NCBI GenBank assembly: GCA_009379735.1
Contig: WHTB01000001.1
Span: 1-64,000, forward strand
From: Propionibacteriales bacterium
GTDB lineage: Bacteria > Actinomycetota > Actinomycetes > Propionibacteriales > Nocardioidaceae
DNA length: 64,000 nucleotides
Reading direction: 5' to 3'
Shown: positions 25,938 through 33,687 of the stretch, piece after piece
Layout: each line of letters starts with the position of its first letter
How positions within the stretch are numbered: position 1 is the stretch's first letter
Notes under the pieces: generated by a model
The model's input: only the letters and a program-made list of their open reading frames with translations
Told to the model about the DNA's origin: nothing
Database searches by the model: none
Made by a program: the position numbers and the translations under genes

Positions 25938-26731
25938 GACGACCTCCACCGGCGGGTCTTCTTGGGCTTGTTGGGATTGCCGATGGTGGCCACCTTCTTG
26001 GCTCGTGGGTCGAAACGTTCCGCCGGTGCCTGCTCACCGCGGATCTCCTCCAGCAGTGCGGTCACCGCATCCATGATGCGGGTCGTCGCCTCGTGCAGGA
26101 CGGCCGGGCTCAGCGGCTTCTCGCGCAGGTCGTCGAGGTCGACGGGGTCGCCCGCCCGTACGCTCACCAGCTTGCGAGGCAGCAGCCGGGGCATTTTCGC
26201 GTACGGCGCGAGGATGTCCTGGGCCCCCCACTGCGCCGCCGGGATCACCGGTGCCCCGGTGGTGAGCGCGATCCGGGCAGCTCCGGTCTTGCCCGTCATC
26301 GGCCACATGCCGGGGTCCCGGGTGATCGTGCCCTCGGGGTAGACCAGCACGCTCTCCCCGCGCTCGATCGCGGCCACCGCGCCGCGGAACGCCAACGAGG
26401 CCTCGCGGGTCTCCCGGTACACCGGGATCTGGCCGGCGGCACCGAGCAGCCAGCTCAGACCCTTCAGCTCCAGGATCTCGGCCTTGGCGAGATAGCGCGG
26501 CAGGACGCCGTTGTCGTAGACGAAGTGTGCGAAGACCAGCGGGTCGACGTACGAGATGTGGTTGGCCACGATGACGGCGGGGCTGGACGTCGGCAGTTTG
26601 TCGCCGCCGTGCCAGTCCCGGCGTGTCAGCACCATCAGCAGCGGCCGCAGGATCGCCACGATGATGCTCAGCGCCCAGCCCTTCTTGCGCGCCGTCCTGC
26701 GCACCGTCACACCGACCCTTCTTGCTGCCAT
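25934..26731 (-). CDS. plsC: 1-acyl-sn-glycerol-3-phosphate acyltransferase
   Basis: A 265-residue membrane-associated acyltransferase. A hydrophobic segment (about 18-35, ALSIIVAILRPLLMVL) precedes the catalytic NHISYVD (NHx4D), followed by VYPEGTITRDP, the glycerophosphate-binding motif. It converts lysophosphatidate to phosphatidate; position-1 versus position-2 specificity is inferred. It has a basic C-terminal tail (KPKKTRRWRSS) that may bind membranes. It starts with ATG at 26731 without a strong ribosome site and is divergent from cofC. Confidence 0.88.
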   Translation of the reverse strand: MAARRVGVTVRRTARKKGWALSIIVAILRPLLMVLTRRDWHGGDKLPTSSPAVIVANHISYVDPLVFAHFVYDNGVLPRYLAKAEILELKGLSWLLGAAGQIPVYRETREASLAFRGAVAAIERGESVLVYPEGTITRDPGMWPMTGKTGAARIALTTGAPVIPAAQWGAQDILAPYAKMPRLLPRKLVSVRAGDPVDLDDLREKPLSPAVLHEATTRIMDAVTALLEEIRGEQAPAERFDPRAKKVATIGNPNKPKKTRRWRSS

Positions 26732-26850
26732 TCGGACTGACAGGGGGTGATCAGTGTGACGGGCGCTCCGTCACGACCGCAACGGGGGCTCCCCGGCGGG
26801 CGAGCCTGGGCGGAGTCGGGTTGTCCCTGTCTCGACGGTAGCGTTCAAGC

Positions 26851-27525
26851 ATGGCCCAACCCGACAAGTCCCCCGAAGCACCGGCCTGGGTGGTCGTCGT
26901 GCCCGTCAAGCATGGCGAAGTGGCCAAGACGCGGCTCAGCGATGTGGCCGGAGCGTTGCGCCCGGAGCTGGCCCGCGCGTTCGCGGTCGACTGCGTCGCC
27001 GCCGCCGCGAAGGCACCCGGCGTGGGCGCCGTGATCGCCGTGACCGACGATCCCGAGGTCACCGCGCTGCTGGCTGGGACCGGTGTGACAGTCGTCGCGG
27101 ACGCACCTGCGGCCGGCCTCAACGCTGCGGTCGTCCACGGCGCCGAGGTCGCCCGCACACAGCACCCCGGGTGGGCCGTCGCGGTGCTGTCGGGCGACCT
27201 GCCGGCGCTCCGGCCGGCCGAGCTCGGGACCGCACTCGCCTCGGCCGCGCGACACGAGCGCGCGTTCGTCGCCGACACCCGCGGCGTGGGTACGACGCTG
27301 CTGACCGCGACCGGAGGGGTAGCGCCGGACCCGCACTTCGAGGGCGCGTCGCGTGCCGCGCACCGCCGCTCCGGCGCCGTCGAGCTCGACGTGGTCGCGC
27401 CCTCACTGCGTCGCGACGTCGACACTCCGGTCGACCTCTGGGACGCCGAGCGCCTTGGCGTCGGCCCCGCGACCCGCGAGGTCGTCGACCGTCTCGCGTC
27501 CGCCGCGCCGTCATCACTACGATGA
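26851..27525 (+). CDS. cofC: Phosphoenolpyruvate/2-phospholactate guanylyltransferase (F420 synthesis)
   Basis: A 224-residue nucleotidyltransferase that activates the three-carbon unit for coenzyme F420 (FbiD in mycobacteria, using phosphoenolpyruvate). It shows VVVVPVKHGEVAKTRLSDVA at the N-terminus, a Mg/GTP segment VLSGDLPALRPAEL, and VADTRGVGTTLLTA. The position next to gpsA and ahead of hup matches Rv2983 of M. tuberculosis. The stop overlaps the start of a 69-residue gene as ATGA. fbiA, fbiB and fbiC are not in the window. Confidence 0.88.
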   Translation: MAQPDKSPEAPAWVVVVPVKHGEVAKTRLSDVAGALRPELARAFAVDCVAAAAKAPGVGAVIAVTDDPEVTALLAGTGVTVVADAPAAGLNAAVVHGAEVARTQHPGWAVAVLSGDLPALRPAELGTALASAARHERAFVADTRGVGTTLLTATGGVAPDPHFEGASRAAHRRSGAVELDVVAPSLRRDVDTPVDLWDAERLGVGPATREVVDRLASAAPSSLR

Positions 27526-27731
27526 GCGCCATGCAGGCCACCGTCGCGACGTACGACGCGGACTCCCGCTCGGGCACCGTGCTCGCCGACGACGGCATCA
27601 GGCTCGACTACGCGGCCGGAGCGCTCACCGGCAGCCGCCTGCGCCTGCTGCGGCCGGGTCAACGGGTGCGGGTCGAGCTCGCCGACGACGGTAGTGTCAG
27701 CACTCTGCAGATTCTGACCCTGTCGGGCTGA
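27522..27731 (+). CDS. 69-residue protein coupled to cofC, unknown (possibly OB-fold)
   Basis: A small protein, beginning [20 protein letters not shown], rich in Val, Leu, Arg and Asp. The alternation [15 protein letters not shown] and [13 protein letters not shown] resembles the strands of a cold-shock/OB fold, but the RNP motifs are absent. The ATG at 27522 overlaps the cofC stop (ATGA), so both are made from one message. A GC-rich terminator follows at 27749-27778. I do not know a function; a link to F420 would rest only on the coupling. Confidence 0.65.
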   Translation: MSAMQATVATYDADSRSGTVLADDGIRLDYAAGALTGSRLRLLRPGQRVRVELADDGSVSTLQILTLSG

Positions 27732-27748
27732 GTCGTTCCGGACCGGTC

Positions 27749-27778
27749 GAGGGCCGCGCCCTGACGGACGCGGCCCTC
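27749..27778. terminator. Terminator after cofC and the 69-residue gene
   Basis: GAGGGCCGCG (27749-27758) and CGCGGCCCTC (27769-27778) form a perfect 10-bp stem with a 10-base loop between the convergent stops at 27731 and 27797. It may serve both directions. Confidence 0.65.
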
Positions 27779-27796
27779 GCGGTGTACGGCGGCTTG

Positions 27797-28495
<699 letters not shown>

Positions 28496-28519
28496 TAGCA
28501 TCCCTTTCGTGAACGACGG

Positions 28520-28577
28520 GTCGAGCTGGCGCTCGACTTTGCCTTGCACGTTAGGCAATTCGGACGTCTCTGACAAT
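28520..28577 (-). promoter_or_regulatory. hup promoter, operator-like palindrome and leader hairpin
   Basis: On the minus strand TTGTCA (28577-28572) and TAACGT (28554-28549) are spaced by 17 bases, so transcription should start near 28542. TTGCCT-N8-AGGCAA (28540-28559) covers the -10 and could be a repressor site. GTCGAGC-TGGC-GCTCGAC (28521-28538) is a perfect 7-bp hairpin in the leader. The roles are inferred from position. Confidence 0.5.
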
Positions 28578-28723
28578 CAGCCACGCCCTGAGAAGTGCCT
28601 CAACTGTGTCGCCCAGCCGCGCCGTGCGAACGATAACGGGCCCACCGAGTCAGCATGTTCGCGGACGACGCGGTCAGTTTTGCAATACACACAAGGAAAA
28701 CGCAGCATCACCCACCAACCCCC

Positions 28724-29177
28724 TTCGCGCTGAGGTTGCGCGTGTGTCCCAGATCTTGGCGGCTCCCTCTGTGTCACGAGGTGAGCCGCGAGGGGTTCAG
28801 GGCGCATTGCTCGCGACCAGGTGAACGAAATGGCTGTCAGCGGGTGAACCCACCCTTTCGCACCGAGGTTGCGCGTGTGCACACCCAGCTCGCCACCGGC
28901 AGGGCCCACGGGGCGCCGCGCGTGAGTCTGGCCACTTCACCCCTGGGACCGACACTCGGGGCCCGACTCAGGGCTCCGAATGTCGGTTCGGTGGGTGAAG
29001 TCGTGGCCGGCGGGCACGGACAAACCACTTCTGGGAGCACGGGTGCGGCGCTAGCCCCCCGAACACTCACGCCGAGGTTGCAAACCTTGCCCACACGTCC
29101 CCGTCAGAACGTGCAAGATGTGCAACCTCGGCGCGAAGAAACGGGACACACGCGCAACCTCGACGCGAAGATCTGGG
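28724..29177. repeat. Cluster of CGCGCCGAGGTTGCGC-family palindromic repeats
   Basis: The ~620-base gap between hup and leuD holds no credible gene but at least five copies of the repeat core in both orientations. They lie at 28724-28745 (TTCGCGCTGAGGTTGCGC), 28857-28880 (TTCGCACCGAGGTTGCGC), 29070-29082 with its inverse at 29121-29133, and 29147-29177 (GCGCAACCTCGACGCGAAG then ATCTGGG). The first and last copies share an extended CCCAGATCTT/AAGATCTGGG flank in inverse order, so they are arms of a larger, partly degraded inverted structure. Confidence 0.8.
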
Positions 29178-29199
29178 CTGCCGCGGGGATGCGCGAGCG

Positions 29200-29793
29200 T
29201 CAGGCCGGACCGGCCACTGGCTTCCAGCTGGGGCGAGTTGCCTCGTACTCACTGATCTGGTCGTCGTGCGACAGCGTGATGCCGATGTCGTCAAGCCCTT
29301 CGAGCAGGCGCCAGCGCGTGTAGCCGTCGATCTCGAATGACGCCACCAGGTCGCCGGCGCGCACCTCGCGCTGCTCGAGGTCGACCACGACCTCGGTCGC
29401 GGGGTCGGCTTCGACCAGCTGCCACAACCGCTCGACGACGTCCGGCTCGACGCAGGCCGTCAGGAGCCCCGCCTTGCCGGAGTTGCCGCGGAAGATGTCG
29501 GCGAAACGGGCCGAGATCACCACCCGGAAGCCGTGGTCCATCAGCGCCCAGACAGCATGCTCGCGTGACGACCCGGTGCCGAAGTCGGGGCCGGCGACGA
29601 GCACACTCGCCCCGTCGTACTCGGGCTGGTTGAGCACGAACGACGGGTCCTTGCGCCAGGCGGCGAACAGCCCGTCCTCGAACCCCGTCCGGGTGACCCG
29701 CTTGAGGTACTCGGCCGGGATGATCTGGTCGGTGTCGACGTTGCTGCGGCGCAGCGGAAGCGCACGGCCGGCGTGCACGGTGACCTTGTCCAT
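29200..29793 (-). CDS. leuD: 3-isopropylmalate dehydratase small subunit
   Basis: A 197-residue swivelling-domain subunit of isopropylmalate isomerase. It shows [19 protein letters not shown] at the N-terminus, [14 protein letters not shown] (the substrate-binding loop) and [12 protein letters not shown]. It works with LeuC, encoded 12 bases upstream on the same strand. The ATG at 29793 has GAGGAG about 8 bases before it. Expression should follow the leuC promoter and IclR control. Confidence 0.95.
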   Translation of the reverse strand: MDKVTVHAGRALPLRRSNVDTDQIIPAEYLKRVTRTGFEDGLFAAWRKDPSFVLNQPEYDGASVLVAGPDFGTGSSREHAVWALMDHGFRVVISARFADIFRGNSGKAGLLTACVEPDVVERLWQLVEADPATEVVVDLEQREVRAGDLVASFEIDGYTRWRLLEGLDDIGITLSHDDQISEYEATRPSWKPVAGPA

Positions 29794-29805
29794 CGGAGTC
29801 GCTCC

Positions 29806-31215
29806 TCAGTCGCGGGCCGGCAGGTCGGCCGGCGAGGCCAGCCGGCCGGTGATCGCGGTCGCTGCTGCCACCAGCGGCGACACCAGGTGGGTACGGCCGC
29901 CCTTGCCCTGACGGCCCTCGAAGTTGCGGTTGGACGTCGACGCGCTCCGCTCCCCCGGCGTGAGCTGGTCGGGGTTCATGCCGAGGCACATCGAGCACCC
30001 CGCGCCCCGCCACTCGGCGCCCGCGTCCTTGAACACGATGTCGAGCCCCTCGTCCTCGGCGTGCAGCCGCACCCGGGCCGAACCGGGTACGACGAGCATC
30101 CGGGTGCCGTCGGCGACGGTGCGACCCCGGACGATCTCGGCGGCCGCACGCAGATCCTCGATCCGGCCATTGGTGCAGGAGCCGACGAACACCGTGTCGA
30201 CCTCGATCTCGCGCATCGGCGTGCCGGCCTCGAGACCCATGTAGACGAGCGCCTTCTCGGCCGCGACGCGGTCAGACTCCTCGGCGAAGTCGGCCGGGTC
30301 GGGGACGGACCCGCCGAGCGGGACGCCCTGGCCGGGGTTGGTCCCCCAGGTCACGAACGGCGTCATCGCCGAGGCGTCGAGCACGACCTCGCGGTCGAAC
30401 TCCGCGTCGTCGTCGGTGACGAGGCCGCGCCAGTACGTGACCGCGGCGTCCCACTCGTCACCCTTCGGTGCGCGCGTACGGCCCTCGAGGTAGGCGAGCG
30501 TCGTCTCGTCGGGTGCGATCAGGCCGGCCTTCGCACCCCACTCGATCGACATGTTGCAGATCGTCATCCGGGCTTCCATGGACAGCGCGCGGATGGCCTC
30601 GCCGCGGTACTCGACGACGTACCCCTGGCCGCCGCCGGTGCCGACCGTGGCGATCAGCGTGAGCACGAGGTCCTTTGCGGTGACCCCGTCGGGCAGCGTG
30701 CCGTCGACGGTGACCGCCATCGTCTTGGGGCGTGCCTGCGGCAGCGTCTGGGTGGCGAGCACGTGCTCGACCTCGCTGGTGCCGATCCCGAAAGCCAGCG
30801 CTCCGAACGCACCGTGCGTCGAGGTGTGCGAGTCACCGCACACGACCGTGGTGCCGGGCTGGGTCAGGCCGAGCTGCGGGCCGACGACGTGCACGATGCC
30901 CTGCTCGACGTCGCCGAGGGAGTGCAACCGGACGCCGAACTCGTCGCAGTTGCGGCGCAGTGTCTCGACCTGGGTACGGGAGACCGGGTCGGCGATCGGC
31001 TTGTCGACGTCGAGGGTCGGTACGTTGTGGTCCTCGGTGGCCAGCGTCAGGTCCGGGCGTCGCACCGTGCGGCCGGCGAGCCGCAGGCCCTCGAACGCCT
31101 GCGGGCTGGTGACCTCGTGCACAAGGTGGAGGTCGATATAGAGGAGGTCCGGCTCTCCGTCTGCATGCCTGACGACGTGCTCGTCCCAGACCTTCTCGGC
31201 CAGTGTCCGTCCCAT
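29806..31215 (-). CDS. leuC: 3-isopropylmalate dehydratase large subunit
   Basis: A 469-residue aconitase-family enzyme that converts 2- to 3-isopropylmalate in leucine synthesis. [17 protein letters not shown] is the active-site segment. The 4Fe-4S ligands are in [13 protein letters not shown] and [13 protein letters not shown]. The ATG at 31215 has GGAGG 5 bases upstream and gives the typical [11 protein letters not shown] start; the longer frame enters the divergent regulator gene and is rejected. The 75-base divergent gap to iclR carries the operator. Confidence 0.96.
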   Translation of the reverse strand: MGRTLAEKVWDEHVVRHADGEPDLLYIDLHLVHEVTSPQAFEGLRLAGRTVRRPDLTLATEDHNVPTLDVDKPIADPVSRTQVETLRRNCDEFGVRLHSLGDVEQGIVHVVGPQLGLTQPGTTVVCGDSHTSTHGAFGALAFGIGTSEVEHVLATQTLPQARPKTMAVTVDGTLPDGVTAKDLVLTLIATVGTGGGQGYVVEYRGEAIRALSMEARMTICNMSIEWGAKAGLIAPDETTLAYLEGRTRAPKGDEWDAAVTYWRGLVTDDDAEFDREVVLDASAMTPFVTWGTNPGQGVPLGGSVPDPADFAEESDRVAAEKALVYMGLEAGTPMREIEVDTVFVGSCTNGRIEDLRAAAEIVRGRTVADGTRMLVVPGSARVRLHAEDEGLDIVFKDAGAEWRGAGCSMCLGMNPDQLTPGERSASTSNRNFEGRQGKGGRTHLVSPLVAAATAITGRLASPADLPARD

Positions 31216-31255
31216 GACGGCCTCCGCATCTTTTTCCGATTTTTCCGCCAGAATC

Positions 31256-31284
31256 TTGCATCTCGCCATTCGAGACGGCAATAT
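31256..31284 (+). promoter_or_regulatory. iclR promoter with CTCG-N5-CGAG operator (leuC/iclR gap)
   Basis: TTGCAT (31256-31261) and CAATAT (31279-31284) are 17 bases apart, and the predicted start coincides with the iclR ATG at 31291, so that message would be leaderless. The spacer holds the palindrome TCTCG-CCATT-CGAGA (31261-31275), positioned to block iclR and also the divergent leuC promoter. A matching site stands at the leuB start (50739-50757). Confidence 0.6.
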
Positions 31285-31290
31285 CGGGCT

Positions 31291-32010
31291 ATGGACAACT
31301 CTAGCGGAGTCGGCGTTCTCGATAAAGCCGCCGTCGTACTCGCCGCCCTGGAGGCAGGCCCAGCCACCCTTGCGGGGCTGGTCCAGGCCACCGGCCTGGC
31401 CCGCCCGACCGCGCACCGGCTGGCGGTCGCTCTTGAGCATCATCGGCTGGTCGCACGAGACATGCAAGGCCGGTTCATGCTCGGTCCCCGGCTCGGCGAG
31501 CTCTCCGCCGCGGCCGGCGAGGACCGCCTGCTCGCCGCGGCCGGGCCGGTACTCGCCCGGCTGCGCGACATCACTGGCGAGTCGGCTCAGCTGTTCCGCC
31601 GGCAGGGCGACTACCGGATCTGCGTCGCGGCCGCCGAACGACCGTCCGGGCTGCGCGACACCATCCCGGTGGGCAGCCAGCTCAGCATGCAAGCCGGGTC
31701 GGCAGCGCAGGTGCTGCTGTCGTGGGAGGACCCCGAGCGTCTCCACCGCGGGCTCCAGGACGCTGCCTTCTCGGCGGCCGCGCTGTCCGGCATCCGCCGC
31801 CGCGGCTGGGCCCAGAGCGTCGGCGAGCGTGAGCCCGGCGTCGCGTCGGTGTCGGGGCCGGTGCGCTCCCCCTCGGGCAAGGTGATCGCCGCCGTCTCCG
31901 TCAGCGGGCCGATCGAACGGCTGTCCCGCCAGCCTGGTCGGATGCACGCACCGGCCGTGATGGCCGCCGCCGAACGCCTCAGCGAGTCACTGCGCCGCTC
32001 CGCCGAGTAG
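31291..32010 (+). CDS. IclR-family regulator of leucine genes (LtbR/NdgR type)
   Basis: A 239-residue IclR protein with an N-terminal winged helix (about 5-65: [35 protein letters not shown]) and an effector domain (about 75-235: ISGESAQLF-like [19 protein letters not shown]). Its position divergent from leuCD is that of NdgR in Streptomyces and LtbR in Corynebacterium; LtbR represses leuB and leuCD. A shared operator at both loci in this window supports the same role. The ATG at 31291 lacks a ribosome site, consistent with a leaderless message. Confidence 0.88.
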   Translation: MDNSSGVGVLDKAAVVLAALEAGPATLAGLVQATGLARPTAHRLAVALEHHRLVARDMQGRFMLGPRLGELSAAAGEDRLLAAAGPVLARLRDITGESAQLFRRQGDYRICVAAAERPSGLRDTIPVGSQLSMQAGSAAQVLLSWEDPERLHRGLQDAAFSAAALSGIRRRGWAQSVGEREPGVASVSGPVRSPSGKVIAAVSVSGPIERLSRQPGRMHAPAVMAAAERLSESLRRSAE

Positions 32011-32012
32011 CC

Positions 32013-32087
32013 CCCTCTCGTTGAGTGTGACGTTTTCGACGCGACACGCCGGCGTGTCTGTCGAAAACGTCACACTCAACGGGAGGG
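32013..32087. repeat. Long palindrome, TTGAGTGTGACGTTTTCGAC family, copy 1
   Basis: Arms 32013-32040 and 32060-32087 are inverse copies with one mismatch (core TTGAGTGTGACGTTTTCGAC), surrounding a centre that is itself a palindrome (GACACGCCGGCGTGTC). It lies between the convergent stops of iclR and the membrane-protein gene. A near-identical copy is at 54094-54160, in the same kind of convergent gap. Confidence 0.9.
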
Positions 32088-32100
32088 TCACCGGGGCGGG

Positions 32101-32514
32101 TCAGGCCGTCAGCAGGCCGATGCCGAGGCTGAGCACGCCCGCGCCGAGGAAGACGGCGCCGGTGTAGACGAGCAGGATCAGCCGGTTCGGCTGCTCCCGC
32201 CCCGCGCCCATCGACGAGAAGAAGAAGCCGGCCGACATCAGGATCGCCGCGATCGCCACCCCACTGCGCGACAGCCACCCCCACAAGCCGGACTGACCGG
32301 TCGCCTCGGCGTACAGCACGCACACCAGCGCGAGGATCACCAGCACACCGGCGTGCGCGTGCCCGGCACGGGCGAACGACTTCTGGAAGTCGGTCAGCGG
32401 CGTCTTGCCCCGCACGACCGCCAGCAAGTACGCCCCACCTGACTCGATCGTGACGACCGCGACGAGCAGGATGCCCGCCACCCTGAGCGCGGCGTCCGAG
32501 AGCTCGAGTGTCAT
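32101..32514 (-). CDS. Four-helix membrane protein, unknown
   Basis: A 137-residue integral membrane protein with hydrophobic segments at about 10-30, 50-70, 82-102 and 112-135. FARAGHAHAGVLVILAL carries two histidines in the second helix, which could ligate heme or metal, though this is speculation. It is transcribed divergently from a MerR regulator with a 77-base gap that contains a perfect 15-bp inverted repeat, so it is probably the regulator's target. I do not recognise the family. Confidence 0.75.
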   Translation of the reverse strand: MTLELSDAALRVAGILLVAVVTIESGGAYLLAVVRGKTPLTDFQKSFARAGHAHAGVLVILALVCVLYAEATGQSGLWGWLSRSGVAIAAILMSAGFFFSSMGAGREQPNRLILLVYTGAVFLGAGVLSLGIGLLTA

Positions 32515-32530
32515 GACCGGGTTCCCTCCA

Positions 32531-32574
32531 TTGGATAGTGTTACTCTCTAATCTTGGACAGTAACACTATCCAA
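32531..32574. promoter_or_regulatory. Perfect 15-bp inverted-repeat operator
   Basis: TTGGATAGTGTTACT (32531-32545) and AGTAACACTATCCAA (32560-32574) are exact inverse copies with a 14-base spacer. They fill the divergent gap between the membrane-protein gene and the MerR gene. A/T-rich arms in GC-rich DNA and the position argue for a repressor site controlling both. Confidence 0.75.
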
Positions 32575-32591
32575 TGTCAAGGTGGTTCCCC

Positions 32592-33242
32592 ATGCAGATG
32601 GCCGAGCTGTCCGGGGCGAGCGGTGTTCCGGTCGCGACGGTGAAGTTCTACCTGCGCGACGGGCTCCTCCCCCCAGGTGAGCCGACGAGCGCCACCCGGG
32701 CCGCGTATGACGAGTCCCATGTCCGACGGCTCCGGCTGATCCGCGCCCTGGCCGACGTCGCCGGCCTGCGGTTGGACCAGATTCGTCACGTCCTGGCCGT
32801 CGTCGACGACGAGAGCACGTCGTGTGCCGAGGCCCTCGGCACCGCACTGATGCCCCGCACCGCCGACGCCGGACCGGATCCCGAGGCACGGCGGCGGGTC
32901 GACCGGCTGATCCGGCGGTGGCGGTGGCGCGTCGGCCCCGACAGCCGCAACCGCGACAGTCTGGCCCGCGCCCTCTCGGTGCTCGACAGCCTCGAGCACC
33001 CGATGCCCGACGAGATGCTCGACCGCTACGCGGAGGCCATGCACCAGGTCGCCGACGCCGAGGTCAGCAGCGTGCCGACCGACAACCGCGACCGTGCAGT
33101 GTTGCATGCGGTCGTCGGGACCCTGCTGGTCGAGCCCGTCCTCGCCTCGATCCGGCGCCTGGCGCAGGAGGAGATCTCACGGCGGCGGCTGACCGGACGT
33201 CTTAGAAAAGGACGGCGGCCTCGTCGTCCCGCTCGAGGCTGA
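32592..33242 (+). CDS. MerR-family transcriptional regulator
   Basis: A 216-residue regulator with a MerR winged helix at the N-terminus (about 1-70: MAELSGASGVPVATVKFYLRDGLL, then YDESHVRRLRLIRAL) and a long helical C-terminal part without recognisable metal-binding cysteines. The ATG at 32592 has AAGGTGG 6 bases upstream; the ATG at 32574 lies inside the operator and is rejected. Its last 41 bases overlap the 3' end of ogt on the other strand, and the basic tail RLRKGRRPRRPARG is encoded there. The effector is unknown. Confidence 0.83.
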   Translation: MQMAELSGASGVPVATVKFYLRDGLLPPGEPTSATRAAYDESHVRRLRLIRALADVAGLRLDQIRHVLAVVDDESTSCAEALGTALMPRTADAGPDPEARRRVDRLIRRWRWRVGPDSRNRDSLARALSVLDSLEHPMPDEMLDRYAEAMHQVADAEVSSVPTDNRDRAVLHAVVGTLLVEPVLASIRRLAQEEISRRRLTGRLRKGRRPRRPARG

Positions 33243-33687
33243 GCAGGGCGCGTTTGCGCTCGATGCCGCCGCCGTAGCCCGTCAGCGAGCCGTCGGCACC
33301 GATCACGCGGTGGCAGGGCACGATGATCGAGATCGGGTTGCGTCCGTTGGCCAGCCCGATCGCCCGCGACGCGCCGGGCACGAGACCGAGCTCGCCGGCC
33401 ACCTCGCCGTACGACATCGTGCTGCCGTACGGGATCTGCCGCAGCTGGGCCCAGACCCGCCGCTGGAACTCGGTGCCCTCGGCCCGGAGCGGCAGGTCGA
33501 AGTCTCGCCGCTCACCGGCGAAGTACGCGGTCAGCTGCGCCCGGGCCTCGGCGAGTACCGGGTGTGCGTCGTCGCGCTCGCCGGACACCGACTCCCATGG
33601 CTCGAACAGCACGGACGTCAGGTGGTCGCCGTCGCTCTCGAGCAGCAGCTCGCCGAGCGGGCTGGTCATCGTCGTCCACACACTCAT
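33202..33687 (-). CDS. ogt: Methylated-DNA--protein-cysteine methyltransferase
   Basis: A 161-residue suicide repair protein that takes the methyl group from O6-methylguanine. It carries the active-site IVPCHRVIG with the acceptor Cys, GRNPISII before it, and the helix-turn-helix YGSTMSYGEVAGELG. The ATG at 33687 overlaps the ada-alkA stop (ATGA), so the two repair genes are coupled. A longer frame to 33741 is not preferred. Confidence 0.95.
   Translation of the reverse strand: MSVWTTMTSPLGELLLESDGDHLTSVLFEPWESVSGERDDAHPVLAEARAQLTAYFAGERRDFDLPLRAEGTEFQRRVWAQLRQIPYGSTMSYGEVAGELGLVPGASRAIGLANGRNPISIIVPCHRVIGADGSLTGYGGGIERKRALLSLERDDEAAVLF

Noticed and set aside
28577-28909. 110-residue minus-strand frame upstream of hup
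   Set aside because: It crosses two palindromic repeats and the hup -35, has no ribosome site and no recognisable motif.
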